A DNA stretch of 64,000 nt, from positions 378,291 through 442,290 of the forward strand of contig JBCBIJ010000002.1 of assembly GCA_038524795.1 (NCBI GenBank). Direction: 5' to 3'. Positions 52,028-61,900 of this stretch are shown piece after piece. This DNA is from CALBPI01 sp038524795. Its GTDB lineage: Bacteria; Pseudomonadota; Gammaproteobacteria; Steroidobacterales; Woeseiaceae. The stretch's first letter is position 1. Every line of letters starts with the position of its first letter. The translations under genes and the position numbers were made by a program. The notes below the pieces were generated by a model, which worked only from the letters and a program-made list of their open reading frames with translations, was not told the DNA's origin and made no database searches.

Positions 52028-55000
52028 ATGCGCTACTGGCTCGCGGCCGTGCTCGGCCTGTTCCTGTCCGTTTCCGTCTCCGCTCAGGACGACGATTCCG
52101 GCCCCGGCTTCAACGAAGCCACGTTCAAGGGTCTCGAATGGCGTTCCATCGGCCCTTCGCTCAAATCGGGCCGCATCGCCGATATCGCCATTCATCCGGA
52201 GAACGCCAGCACCTGGTACGTCGCCGTGGGCTCGGGCGGGGTCTGGAAAACTGAAAACCGCGGCACCACCTGGACGCCGATTTTCGACAATGAGGACAGC
52301 TACTCAGTGGGCGCCGTCGCCATCGATCCCAACAACCCCGACGTGATTTGGGTGGGTACGGGTGAGAACGTCTCAGGTCGCCACGTGGGCTACGGTTCAG
52401 GCGTTTACGTCAGCCGCGACGGGGGCAAAAACTGGGAGAACACGGGTCTCGAGGATTCCGAGCGTATCGGCATGATCCGCATTGACCCGCGCGACTCAAA
52501 CACCGTATTCGTCGCCGCACAGGGCCCGCTCTGGTCAGGCGGCGGTGACCGTGGCCTCTACAAGACCACAGACGGCGGCGAGAACTGGACCAATGTACTC
52601 GGTGACGGTCTCGGCAACGACGATACCGATGATGACTACACAGGCGTCTCTGAGGTTCACCTTGACCCGCGTGACCCCGACGTCATGTACGCCGTTTCCT
52701 GGCAGCGGCTGCGCAGCGTCGCGGCACTGCTCGACGGTGGCCCGGGCACGGGCATTCACAAGTCATTCGATGGCGGTGAGACCTGGCGAGAGCTGACCCA
52801 GGGTCTGCCCAAGGAGACGATGGGCAAGACCGGCGTCGCCGTATCACCCGTCGATCCCGACATTGTCTACGCCACGATCGAACTCGCCAACCGAACGGGT
52901 GGCTTCTGGCGCTCACTGGACGGCGGCGAAACCTGGGAAAAGCGTAACGACTACCTCTCGAGCGGCACCGGTCCGCACTACTACCAGGAGATTTTCGCGA
53001 GCCCGTTCGACAAGGACCGCGTCTACCAGATGGACGTGCGCATGCACATCACCGAAGACGGTGGCAACACGTTCGCCCAGGTCCCCGGGCGCACGCGCCA
53101 CTCCGATCACCACGCGCTCGCGTTCGACCTCGATGACCCGCTCTATCTGCTCGCAGGTACGGACGGCGGCATCTATGAGAGTTACGACGGTGGCGAAAAA
53201 TGGCGCTACGTCTCGAACCTGCCGATCACGCAGTACTACAAGGTCGCCGTCGATTACGACACGCCCTTCTACAACGTTTACGGCGGCACGCAGGACAACA
53301 ATTCAATGGGCGGCCCGAGCCGCACTGTTAACGCGCACGGCATCACGAACGGTGACTGGTTCGTCACACTGTTCGGTGACGGCCACCAGTCCGCGGTCGA
53401 CCCCAACAATGCCGACATCGTTTACGCCGAGTGGCAGCAGGGCAATCTGGTCCGTTACGACCGACGCACAGGCGAGCAGGTGTACATCAAACCGCAGGCT
53501 GCGGAAGGTGAAGCGCCGGACCGTTACAACTGGGACGCGCCCATTCTGATCAGTCCGCATGACTCGAAGACGCTCTTCTTCGCCTCGCAGCGCGTGTGGC
53601 GCAGCGACGACTACGGCGACACGTGGCGCGCGATCTCGGGCGACCTCACTCGCAACGAAAGACGCGTTGATGCGCCGCTCATGGGCCGCACCTGGAGCTA
53701 CGACGCGCCCTGGGACCTGTACGCGATGTCGGAGTTCAACACGATCGTCAACATCTCGCAGTCGCCCGTTGACGCCGACGTCATCTATGCCGGCACCGAC
53801 GACGGCTTGATCCAGGTCACCGAAGACGGCGGTGCGACGTGGCGGCGCATCGAGCGCTTGCCCGGCGTTGGCGCGCGCTACTTCGTCAACGACATCAAGG
53901 CCGATCTGTTTGACGGCGACACGGTGTACGTTGTCGTCGACGACCACAAGAACGGCGACTTCGCACCCTACATCTACAAGAGCGAGAACCGCGGCCGCCG
54001 TTGGACACGCATCTCCAACAACCTGCCCGAACGACATGTGCTCTGGCGCGTCGTGCAAGACCACGTGAAGTCTGAGCTGATGTTTGTCGGCTCCGAATTC
54101 GGTGTGTTCTTCACCGTCAACGGTGGCGGCACCTGGACCAAGCTCAAAGGCGGCGCACCCAACATCGCGTTCCGCGACCTGGCCATCCAGACGCGGGAAA
54201 ACGATCTCGTGGGCGCCACTTTTGGCCGCAGCTTCTACGTGCTCGACGACTACTCGGCGCTGCGCGATGTCACGGCCGATGCACTCGAGAATGGCAGCGT
54301 GCTGTTCCCGGTGCGCCCGGCGCCCTGGTACGTGCCGAAGCGCGGTCTTGGCTGCGGCAGCAACGGTTGCCAGTCTTCCAACGGCGACAATTTCTGGGTG
54401 GGCAAGAACCCCGAGTTCGGCGCCTTGCTGACCTACTACCTCGCTGAAGACGTTCAAACGACGAAAGAAGCCCGCCGTGAGGAAGAAAGGGAACTTGAAA
54501 AGGAAAACGAGGACGTCAGCTTCCCGAGCTTCGAGAGCCTTCTCGATGAGCAACGCGAAGACAGACCCGCCATCGTGTTCACGGTGCGCGACAGCGCCGG
54601 CGCCGTCGTACGACGTATCGAAGCTCCGGCCAAGGCTGGCTTCCACCGCATCGCCTGGGATCTGCGCTACCCGTCGCTTCAAGCCTGGACCCCGCGCGAG
54701 CTTGAAAAGGAATTTGAGCCCGGCGCAGGTGTCATGGTCGCGCCTGGTGACTACACCGTCAGCATGGCGCGCCGAGTCGACGGCGTCAGCACCGACCTCG
54801 GCCAGGAACAAGCCATTGAAGTCGTGTCGATCCGGCCGGACCCGGTGCTGCCGGGTTCGAGCCAACAAGACCGTGTGATCTTTGAGCAACAGCTCGAGGA
54901 ACTCATGAGCGCCGCCGATGGCAGCGGGCAGTCGATTACGCGCCTGCACGAGGAGTTGGGCGCCGCAAAGATGACGCTCAAGCGGGCCACCACCGATGGC

Positions 55001-55309
55001 AGCCTCTACGCGACCGCCGTGGCACTCCAGGACCGGCTCCTGGATCAGAAAGAGCGCCTGATGTCGCACCCAACGCGTGACATCTACCACGCCTGGGAAG
55101 AGATGAGCGTCTACATGCGTCTCTGGCATGCGCGCTTCGCACCGACGTCAACCGTCTATGGCCCGACACCGGCGCAGCGCGAGAGCTACCGCATTGCGCG
55201 GGCCCAGTACGACGACATTGTCGCCGAACTCCAGCGTATTGACCGCGACTACGCTGCGCTGAAGTCTGCTATGGACGCGGCCAAGGTGCCCTGGACGCCC
55301 GGACGCTGA
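52028..55309 (+). CDS. Large exported BNR/sortilin-type beta-propeller protein
   Basis: A 1093-residue exported protein with a signal peptide (YWLAAVLGLFLSVSVSAQ). It carries many BNR/Asp-box repeats: GVWKTENRGTTW, GVYVSRDGGKNW, GLYKTTDGGENW, GIHKSFDGGETW, GGIYESYDGGEKW, LIQVTEDGGATW, indicating two seven-bladed propellers of the sortilin/Vps10 type (about 35-750). A cysteine pair (GLGCGSNGCQSS), a charged helix (about 820-840) and a C-terminal beta plus helical region follow. Such proteins are often annotated as glycosyl hydrolases without evidence. A possible -10 element TATACT (51996-52001) lies upstream. Confidence 0.85.
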   Translation: MRYWLAAVLGLFLSVSVSAQDDDSGPGFNEATFKGLEWRSIGPSLKSGRIADIAIHPENASTWYVAVGSGGVWKTENRGTTWTPIFDNEDSYSVGAVAIDPNNPDVIWVGTGENVSGRHVGYGSGVYVSRDGGKNWENTGLEDSERIGMIRIDPRDSNTVFVAAQGPLWSGGGDRGLYKTTDGGENWTNVLGDGLGNDDTDDDYTGVSEVHLDPRDPDVMYAVSWQRLRSVAALLDGGPGTGIHKSFDGGETWRELTQGLPKETMGKTGVAVSPVDPDIVYATIELANRTGGFWRSLDGGETWEKRNDYLSSGTGPHYYQEIFASPFDKDRVYQMDVRMHITEDGGNTFAQVPGRTRHSDHHALAFDLDDPLYLLAGTDGGIYESYDGGEKWRYVSNLPITQYYKVAVDYDTPFYNVYGGTQDNNSMGGPSRTVNAHGITNGDWFVTLFGDGHQSAVDPNNADIVYAEWQQGNLVRYDRRTGEQVYIKPQAAEGEAPDRYNWDAPILISPHDSKTLFFASQRVWRSDDYGDTWRAISGDLTRNERRVDAPLMGRTWSYDAPWDLYAMSEFNTIVNISQSPVDADVIYAGTDDGLIQVTEDGGATWRRIERLPGVGARYFVNDIKADLFDGDTVYVVVDDHKNGDFAPYIYKSENRGRRWTRISNNLPERHVLWRVVQDHVKSELMFVGSEFGVFFTVNGGGTWTKLKGGAPNIAFRDLAIQTRENDLVGATFGRSFYVLDDYSALRDVTADALENGSVLFPVRPAPWYVPKRGLGCGSNGCQSSNGDNFWVGKNPEFGALLTYYLAEDVQTTKEARREEERELEKENEDVSFPSFESLLDEQREDRPAIVFTVRDSAGAVVRRIEAPAKAGFHRIAWDLRYPSLQAWTPRELEKEFEPGAGVMVAPGDYTVSMARRVDGVSTDLGQEQAIEVVSIRPDPVLPGSSQQDRVIFEQQLEELMSAADGSGQSITRLHEELGAAKMTLKRATTDGSLYATAVALQDRLLDQKERLMSHPTRDIYHAWEEMSVYMRLWHARFAPTSTVYGPTPAQRESYRIARAQYDDIVAELQRIDRDYAALKSAMDAAKVPWTPGR

Positions 55310-55327
55310 GGCCCCTCTAATTGACGA

Positions 55328-55358
55328 GAGGACCCGCGGGCTAGTCTCGCGGGTCCTC
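55328..55358. terminator. Hairpin between convergent genes
   Basis: A perfect 11 bp stem, GAGGACCCGCG (55328-55338) with CGCGGGTCCTC (55348-55358), has a nine-base loop and covers the last codons of the lipase gene. No T tract follows on either strand, so it may slow or end transcription from both sides only with help. Confidence 0.5.
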
Positions 55359-56765
55359 GAGCAGCCAGTGCAGGATGTTGTCCGTAAAGGTCGGGCTGTC
55401 CGTCAGATGCGTGTGCGTTTCGGGCAGGAACAAAGCCCTGTCGTAGTCGAGCGGTGAGCGCAGCGTTGGCCGCCAGTCGTCGGCACTGCGCTGATCGTGC
55501 AGCACGCTGGAGCGCAACACCGTCCCGTCGCCATCGCCCGTCGCGTAGATCGACACCTTGCCGCCTCCGCGCGGTGCCGCGATCACTGACGCCGTGCTGC
55601 GGTCATCTCCCACTACGAGCATGACCGACAGGTCATCGGGCAGAGGCGCCTCGCGATCAATAGCGCGGTGAAACTGCGCCGCTCGACGCAGCAGTCGCGC
55701 CTGCATCTCGCGGCCGATAGCACCACGCTGAGCTTGGTCCGTGACGCTGGGCAGCAATAGCTGAAGCTCGGCGTCGGCCTCTGGCGATGACAGCCCCCAC
55801 CCCTGCGCCTGCCAGAGCGACGGCGCATAGAGGTCGCCCACGGGCTCACCCGTGTCGCGCCACACGACAGGCGTGGCTGCGTTGCGTGGCATGAGCTGAT
55901 ACACCGACGGGTAGGTGCCGAGCAAGCCTGCCGTATAGGTGGGCTGCAGGAATCCCAGCGACCATCCGTTCACGAGATTGCGAAACGACAAGGCAGAGCC
56001 CGCATTGGGTGTGCCAACGAGAATGACGCGCTCCACGACGCGCGCGCCGGCCCAGGTCAGCTCGGGCAGGCTGCCATCCGCGGGCAGATCCGCATCCCCG
56101 TACATCAGAAAGTAGCGCGCGACGAGTCCGCCCATAGAGTGCGCGACGATGTCAAAGCGCACATCCGCGTCCTCGATGCCGAAGCGCGTTGCGTACTCCC
56201 CTTGCACAAAGGCGCGCTTCTCGGCGATGTAGTGATGCAGTCGTTGCGCCGACTCGACGATGTCGCGACGCCAGTCGTAGGGATACTGAAAGCAGGTGAA
56301 GTGATCGGGGCCGTAATCGATCGCACCGGCGGTGCCCAGCGACTCATCGCGGTAACCGCCGACGCCAAGCGCCTGCAGAATGCCCGCGTAGACGTTGAGG
56401 TTGAACGGCAAACCCAGCACCTTGACGCGAGCCCGCGCGAGTACCCAGGTTGGCTCCACGCCATCGTCATCGGAGATCCGCCCGTCTGCCGAAGGCGATG
56501 CGGGCAACGCCAGCGCGCGTAGTCCCTCGGGCTGGTTCGGATCGACGGACACGCCGTCGAAGCCGCCCCAGACGAACTCGTTGGTCCGCGTATCGCGCAG
56601 CGTGGATCCCAACAACCCCGGAATAACCAGCACGGGGTTGCGATCGGGCCCCTCAAGTTGGGCCGTACGCTGGTAGTTGATCGCGAGAAAATCGGTGTTG
56701 GGCCCGCGGTTCGCGCAACCGGCCAGCACAGCCAGTGCAAGCACGATCGTCCCGGTCCTTCTCAT
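55341..56765 (-). CDS. LCAT/lipase-like alpha/beta-hydrolase lipoprotein
   Basis: A 474-residue lipoprotein (signal ending AVLAGC, lipidated C17). The alpha/beta-hydrolase core resembles lecithin:cholesterol acyltransferases: PVLVIPGLLGSTLRD, FQYPYDWRRDIVESAQRL, nucleophile elbow IVAHSMGGLVARYFL (GxSxG form HSMGG), VILVGTPNAGS, and late histidine in LPETHTHLTDSPTF. It may hydrolyse or transfer acyl groups from phospholipids or sterols at the outer membrane. ATG at 56765 opens the lipoprotein signal. It is divergent from the protease gene, with a CRP-type site between. Confidence 0.85.
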   Translation of the reverse strand: MRRTGTIVLALAVLAGCANRGPNTDFLAINYQRTAQLEGPDRNPVLVIPGLLGSTLRDTRTNEFVWGGFDGVSVDPNQPEGLRALALPASPSADGRISDDDGVEPTWVLARARVKVLGLPFNLNVYAGILQALGVGGYRDESLGTAGAIDYGPDHFTCFQYPYDWRRDIVESAQRLHHYIAEKRAFVQGEYATRFGIEDADVRFDIVAHSMGGLVARYFLMYGDADLPADGSLPELTWAGARVVERVILVGTPNAGSALSFRNLVNGWSLGFLQPTYTAGLLGTYPSVYQLMPRNAATPVVWRDTGEPVGDLYAPSLWQAQGWGLSSPEADAELQLLLPSVTDQAQRGAIGREMQARLLRRAAQFHRAIDREAPLPDDLSVMLVVGDDRSTASVIAAPRGGGKVSIYATGDGDGTVLRSSVLHDQRSADDWRPTLRSPLDYDRALFLPETHTHLTDSPTFTDNILHWLLEDPRD

Positions 56766-56884
56766 CCGCTCGCCCCCGCAGCTTGCAACACCCTGGCCGC
56801 TATTAAAGCAGGGGAAACCGCTGCTTGCACAGAGACATAGGGCCGTAAAGCTCGTAACGACTGCAACATTTAACCGGGCCCTTA

Positions 56885-56900
56885 TGTGACTCGGGTCACA
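56885..56900. promoter_or_regulatory. Perfect CRP/Clp/Vfr-type binding site
   Basis: TGTGACTCGGGTCACA matches the CRP consensus TGTGA-N6-TCACA at every consensus position, and the inner bases extend the dyad to TGTGAC/GTCACA. It lies 120 bp upstream of the lipase gene and 131 bp upstream of the protease gene, in their shared 265 bp region, so it could activate either or both. Confidence 0.65.
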
Positions 56901-57030
56901 CTCGAAACCGGCGATTACCGACATCGTCTATCCCGTAGACATGCGCCAACTGCTGTAATGCGTCGCAAATCACAGACAGTTCGCGCCGGCAGGACGCCAG
57001 CGTCGCACCATTCATCAGGGACCCTGCGCC

Positions 57031-58941
57031 ATGCCACAACGACAACGCCGCATCGTCATCGCTCTCGCCGCCGCTACGGCAGCTGTACTGGGCACGACAC
57101 AGTTGCCACACGATGCCGCTCCACCCGAGACCACCCGCTACATCGTGTCTGCGGATTCTGTGGCCACGGCCGCGCAACTTGTTGCGGACGTCGACGGCCT
57201 CATGATTGGTGAGCTCGGTATCATCAACGCAATCGATGCCGATCTGACCGCTGAGCAAGTCACTGCACTTCAGGCGTCGCCGTCCGTCTCCGTGTTCGCC
57301 GACGCACCGGTCGAGACCAGCGGCAAGAAGAAAGACAAAAAAAACAAGAAAGACAAGAAAGACAAGAAGGACAAAAAAGACGCGGACGCCAACGACACGT
57401 CCGCGCCCAGTACCGAATCCGGAACGGAAACCCAGCAGATCGCCGCCTCGGGCGACGCGCTGGCCGGGTCCGCTACGACGTCGGGCACAACCACGACTGG
57501 ATGGCAGGATTTGTCCGCGCTCACCTACGCGTTCCTGACCGACCTGTCCAACACCAAAAGTGCGGGCCAGTCGGGTCTGTTCGGCGATAACGAGAACGTG
57601 TCGGCCGACACGGGCGCATACACCGCTTATGCAGACCAAGTCGGCGCGCGCGAGCTTCATGCCCTGGGTATCACAGGCCTTGGCGTCACGATTGCCGTCG
57701 TCGACTCGGGCATCTGGGAGTCCTGGATGTTCAACGGTATCGATATGCGCCTACGCGCCGAGGTCGACACCACGGGCGCCACAGCCGTCGTCAAAACGGG
57801 CGTAGGCGATGACTCGGGCCACGGCTCGCACGTGACGAGCGTTGCGGCGAGTAACCGTTGGGCATTCGACAACTCCGGTTACGAAGGCATCGCGCCCGGT
57901 GCCGGCATCGTCGCGCTGCGGGCGTTTGATGCCGAGGGCAAAGGCACCTACGCCAGCGTGATTCGCGCCATCGATTGGGTGGTCACGAACCGCGAGCAGC
58001 ACAAGATCCGCGTACTCAACCTGTCGCTGAGCGCGGCGCCGAGTTCTTACTACTGGCAGGACCCGCTGGCGCAAGCCGTCATGGCGGCCTGGGACGCAGG
58101 CATCGTCGTGGTCGCATCGGCCAGCAACGACGGCAGCAACTATTTCTCGATTGGCGTACCCGGAAACGTGCCGCAGATCATCACCGTGGGCGCGACAAGC
58201 GACAACTACACGCCCAAGGATCCAACCGACGATTTCGTCACGTCGTTCTCGGGCGCTGGCCCGACGCCGGCCGGATTCGTAAAACCCGAAGTCGTCGCAC
58301 CGGGCGGTCACATCATCGGTCGCATGCCATCGCAGTCCGCGATTGCACAGCGCAATCCCGACTCGCAACACTGGAACCAGAGCCACTTTGCCATGTCCGG
58401 CACCTCGCAGTCGGCCGCCGTAGTCAGCGGCGTGGCTGCACTGTTGCTCGAGATGAACCCGGCGTTGTCGCCGGACGATGTGAAGTGCCGCCTCATCGAT
58501 TCGGCACTGCCCGTTAGCAACCAGAACGGCACCGACATTGAGAGCGTACTGCGCCAGGGCGCCGGCGTTGTTCGCGCGGATCTCGCGGCCAGGAGCAAGA
58601 CTCAAGGTTGCGCCAACCAGGGTAATGATGTTCTTGTGGACGAAGATGGCGTGCACCACGCGGTGGGTCCGGTACGCGTCGCAGAGGATGGCTCGTTCTA
58701 CTGGGTCGACGCCAAGGGCACGCACTACACGGAATCAGACGGTTATGTCTGGGGCCAGGGCTACATCTGGGGGCAGGGCTACATCTGGGGCCAAGGCTAT
58801 ATTTGGGGCCAGAGCTACGTCTGGGCGCAAAGCTACGTCTGGGGCCAGGGTTACATCTGGGGACAGGGCTACATTTGGGGGCAGCGTGTGGATCCCAATG
58901 CAGCGACGCTGGACGCAAACAGCTGGACGCCACACGAGTAG
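57031..58941 (+). CDS. Subtilisin-like (S8) serine protease with K/D linker and YIWGQ tail
   Basis: A 636-residue exported S8 protease. After a signal peptide (residues 6-23) comes an inhibitor-like propeptide (RYIVSADSVATAAQLVADVDG, about 35-92), a lysine/aspartate tract (99-117), a Ser/Thr/Gly-rich linker, and the catalytic domain (about 195-525) with D225 (VVDSGI), H264 (SGHGSHV) and S459 (GTSQSA). The C-terminus carries a small domain (DEDGVHHAVGPVRVAEDGSFYWVDAKGTHY) and eight tandem hexapeptides of the form [GS]Y[VI]W[GA]Q. The triad is intact, so it should be active. The ATG follows AGGGA. Confidence 0.92.
   Translation: MPQRQRRIVIALAAATAAVLGTTQLPHDAAPPETTRYIVSADSVATAAQLVADVDGLMIGELGIINAIDADLTAEQVTALQASPSVSVFADAPVETSGKKKDKKNKKDKKDKKDKKDADANDTSAPSTESGTETQQIAASGDALAGSATTSGTTTTGWQDLSALTYAFLTDLSNTKSAGQSGLFGDNENVSADTGAYTAYADQVGARELHALGITGLGVTIAVVDSGIWESWMFNGIDMRLRAEVDTTGATAVVKTGVGDDSGHGSHVTSVAASNRWAFDNSGYEGIAPGAGIVALRAFDAEGKGTYASVIRAIDWVVTNREQHKIRVLNLSLSAAPSSYYWQDPLAQAVMAAWDAGIVVVASASNDGSNYFSIGVPGNVPQIITVGATSDNYTPKDPTDDFVTSFSGAGPTPAGFVKPEVVAPGGHIIGRMPSQSAIAQRNPDSQHWNQSHFAMSGTSQSAAVVSGVAALLLEMNPALSPDDVKCRLIDSALPVSNQNGTDIESVLRQGAGVVRADLAARSKTQGCANQGNDVLVDEDGVHHAVGPVRVAEDGSFYWVDAKGTHYTESDGYVWGQGYIWGQGYIWGQGYIWGQSYVWAQSYVWGQGYIWGQGYIWGQRVDPNAATLDANSWTPHE
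57325..57381 (+). repeat. Lysine/aspartate codon repeat with an A8 tract in the protease gene
   Basis: Codons 99-117 encode only Lys, Asp and one Asn in a near-periodic KKD pattern, written in purine-rich codons that contrast with the GC-rich surroundings. It includes a run of eight adenines (57337-57344), a potential slippage site upstream of the catalytic domain. Confidence 0.85.
58741..58884 (+). repeat. Eight tandem 18 bp repeats encoding YIWGQ-type hexapeptides
   Basis: Eight uninterrupted 18 bp units encode GYVWGQ, GYIWGQ three times, SYVWAQ-flanking variants (SYVWAQ and SYVWGQ) and GYIWGQ twice in the last part, in register with the frame. Units differ mostly at synonymous positions, so the protein repeat is kept by selection or is not very recent. 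Confidence 0.9.
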
Positions 58942-58949
58942 GTTTCGGC

Positions 58950-58969
58950 GCGCGGGAATGAACCCGCGC
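58950..58969. terminator. Hairpin after the protease gene
   Basis: GCGCGGG (58950-58956) pairs with CCCGCGC (58963-58969) around a six-base loop, 9 bp after the protease stop. No T tract follows and the next gene starts 18 bp later on the same strand, so termination would be partial at best. Confidence 0.3.
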
Positions 58970-58986
58970 CCTGGGAACGGGATAGC

Positions 58987-61900
58987 ATGATCCGCTCACG
59001 ACATAGCGACGAACCGCAACGCGCGACAGGGACTGTCAGCGTCCTCGGCGCACTCGCGCTGTGTCTTGCGGCAAGCCCCGCGGCATTTTCCCAGGGCGCC
59101 AGCCAGCGAATGGTCTTTGACCACCTCTCTATTGAGGACGGCCTGTCGCAGGGGACGGTCACGCGCGTCGCGCAAGACCCTGCCGGCTTTATCTGGATCG
59201 CCACGGAAAGCGGACTGAACCGTTACGACGGCAGCACCGTACAACGCTTCGTCTATGATCGGAGCGCAACGGGCGGTCTTAACAACGACTACATCTGGGA
59301 CATCGAGATCGATGCCCAGGGCGACCTCTGGCTCGCCACCGACGGCGGCGGCGTCGCTCGCTTCGAACAGGAAACCGCACAGTTCACGCACTACCGATTC
59401 GACGCCGATGACGCGAACAGCCTGTCGAGCGATGCGGTGCGCAGTCTTGATATCGATAGCCGCGGCGCCGTGTGGGTCGGTACCAGAGATGCCGGCTTAA
59501 ACCGCATCGATGTCGCCTCTGGCGAGATTGAACGCTTCGACCATCCAAACCCAGCGATTTCGATTCCCACCTCGGCAACCGTCTTCGACATCATCGAAGC
59601 AGCAGGCGGCACGCAGTGGTTCGCCACAAGCGCGGGTCTCTACGCACGCGAGACAGGCAGCCGTGCCATGCGCCGCTGGGTTAACGATGCAGACGACTCC
59701 ACGAGCCTCTCCGACAACACGGTCATTGCCGTGCACGAAGCGTCGGATGGCGTCATCTGGGCCGGCACCTATGAAGGCGGCCTCAACGCCATTGATCGCG
59801 AAGCGGGCACATTGCGCCGCTACCGCGCCGATGCCGACGACGCGGGCGCACTGGCCAACGACTACGTCCGTGACATCCTCGAAGACTCCGACGGGCGACT
59901 CTGGGTGGCGACAGCCGGCGGCCTGAGCCTGCTCGACCGCGACACGAATCGATTCACGACCTACGCGAACCGTCGCGACGACGCCCGCAGCCTGGGCAGC
60001 AGCTACGTTATGACGCTGTTTCAGGATCAGGGCGGCGTTCTCTGGGTGGGAACACGAGGCGCAGGCGTTGCTGCGTGGAACCCACGCAGCTGGACACTCG
60101 GCCTGCGCACCATGTCCGATCTTGCCGACAGCGTCATCGTGGCCTTTGCCGCCGACGGTCGCGGCCACGTCTGGATTGGCACCATGGGTAAAGGGCTCCA
60201 GCGGCTCACACTCGAGACCGGTGAGCTCACGCCGGCTTCCGCCCTGTTCGGCGACAGCTTCGCGGGTTTGCGAACCATGTCGCTGTTGCTCGACAGCCGT
60301 GGCCAGCTTTGGGTGGGCACGATGGCCAATGGCGTGCTCCAGGTGGCACTCGATTCGGGCCGGATCACACGCTTCCCGCACGATCCTGCGAACGCGGGCA
60401 CACTTTCAGCGGCGGGCGTCATGTCGCTGTTTGAGACCATCGACGGCGCGATCTGGGTTGGGACCTTCGGTGGTGGCGCAAACCGGATCGACGCGACGAC
60501 GGGCGCCGTCGACCGGCTCGACGGCGCGCTCGGTGACGGCAGTAAGCTGGCTCAGTCGCGCGTCACAGCCATCGTGGGCGACGGTGGCACGGGCCTCTGG
60601 TTTGCGACCGATGGCGACGGGCTGTTCTTCCACGACACCGTCGAAGCCAAGACCACGCAGTTTCTTTCCAGTGAAAACGACGAGCGGACACTGAGCGCCA
60701 ATCGGCTTTACGCGGTCTACCACGACGCGGACACGCAACGACTCTGGATCGGCACCGCGGGACGGGGTCTCGACGTGCTGCCGCTTGACGGTGCGCACCT
60801 GACCAGTCCGCGCTTCAGCAACATCTCCATGCGTAATGGGCTGTCGGACAACGTAGTCTATGGCATCGAGCCCGACGCGCGTGGCCACCTCTGGCTAAGC
60901 TCGAACAGCGGCCTCATGCATTTCGACCCGAAGACGCGCGCGGTTCGCAAGTTCCACACGCGGCATGGACTGCAGGGCGAGGAATTTAATTTCGGCGCGC
61001 ATCACCGCGGCCCCGATGGACGCCTGTACTTTGGCGGCGCGGGCGGCTTTAACGCATTCATTCCGGTGCGCGTCTCCGAAGATGTCGCGGCTCCTACCGT
61101 GCGACTCGCGGCCATCGAAATCGACAACCAGGCTTACGCCGGCGCGACGACCTTGCATGGTCTTCGAAAACTCGATCTCAAACACGACCAGGACATCATT
61201 ACCTTTGAGCTGGCCGTTCCGGACTACGTGGATCCCGCGAAGAACCGCATCGCCTACCGACTCGAAGGCTTCGATGCGGGCTGGGTGTCACCAGTGACTG
61301 CGCGGCGCTTCACCTACACCAACCTGACCCAAGGTGAGTACCGCCTGCACGCGCGTGCCATTAGCGCCGCGGGCGTTCCGGGTCCGGAAACCGTATTGCT
61401 GACACTACGCGTGCATCCCGCACCCTGGGCGACCTGGTGGGCCTACGCGGGCTACGCATTGTTACTGGCGCTCACCACCTGGCTGTCGCTGCGCTGGTAC
61501 CGCAGCAAGGTCGAGCGCGACGCTGAAATGGAACGACTCGCACACAGTGACCCCGTGACTGGGTTGTCGAATCGCAAACGCTTCCTCGAGCAGGTACGCA
61601 CGGCGATTGAGACGCACACCGATGCCGAGGGCGCGGTCGCCGTCCTGGCTGTTGACTTCAATCACGTGCAGCGCATCAACGACAGCCTGGGCCACAGTGC
61701 CGGCGATCGTGTCTTGAAGGCACTCGCTAACCGGCTCATGCACACCGTGGCGAGCACCTGTCACGATCTCAACGTGTTTGAGACGGCGCGCCTTAACGGC
61801 GACGAGTTTGCGGTTGTCATCGCGGGCGCCAATGCGGGCAAGCGCGCCGAGCGACTGGGCGGTCATATCGTGCAGCGGTTCTCCGAGACGCTCGTCGATG

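Noticed and set aside
53303..55129. 608-codon minus-strand open frame inside the BNR-repeat gene
   Set aside because: Shadow of the BNR-repeat gene; no motif, signal or ribosome site.
58741..58884. Regular 18 bp repeats considered as a CRISPR-like or minisatellite array
   Set aside because: There are no spacers, the unit is in frame and encodes a hexapeptide repeat at the end of a protease.
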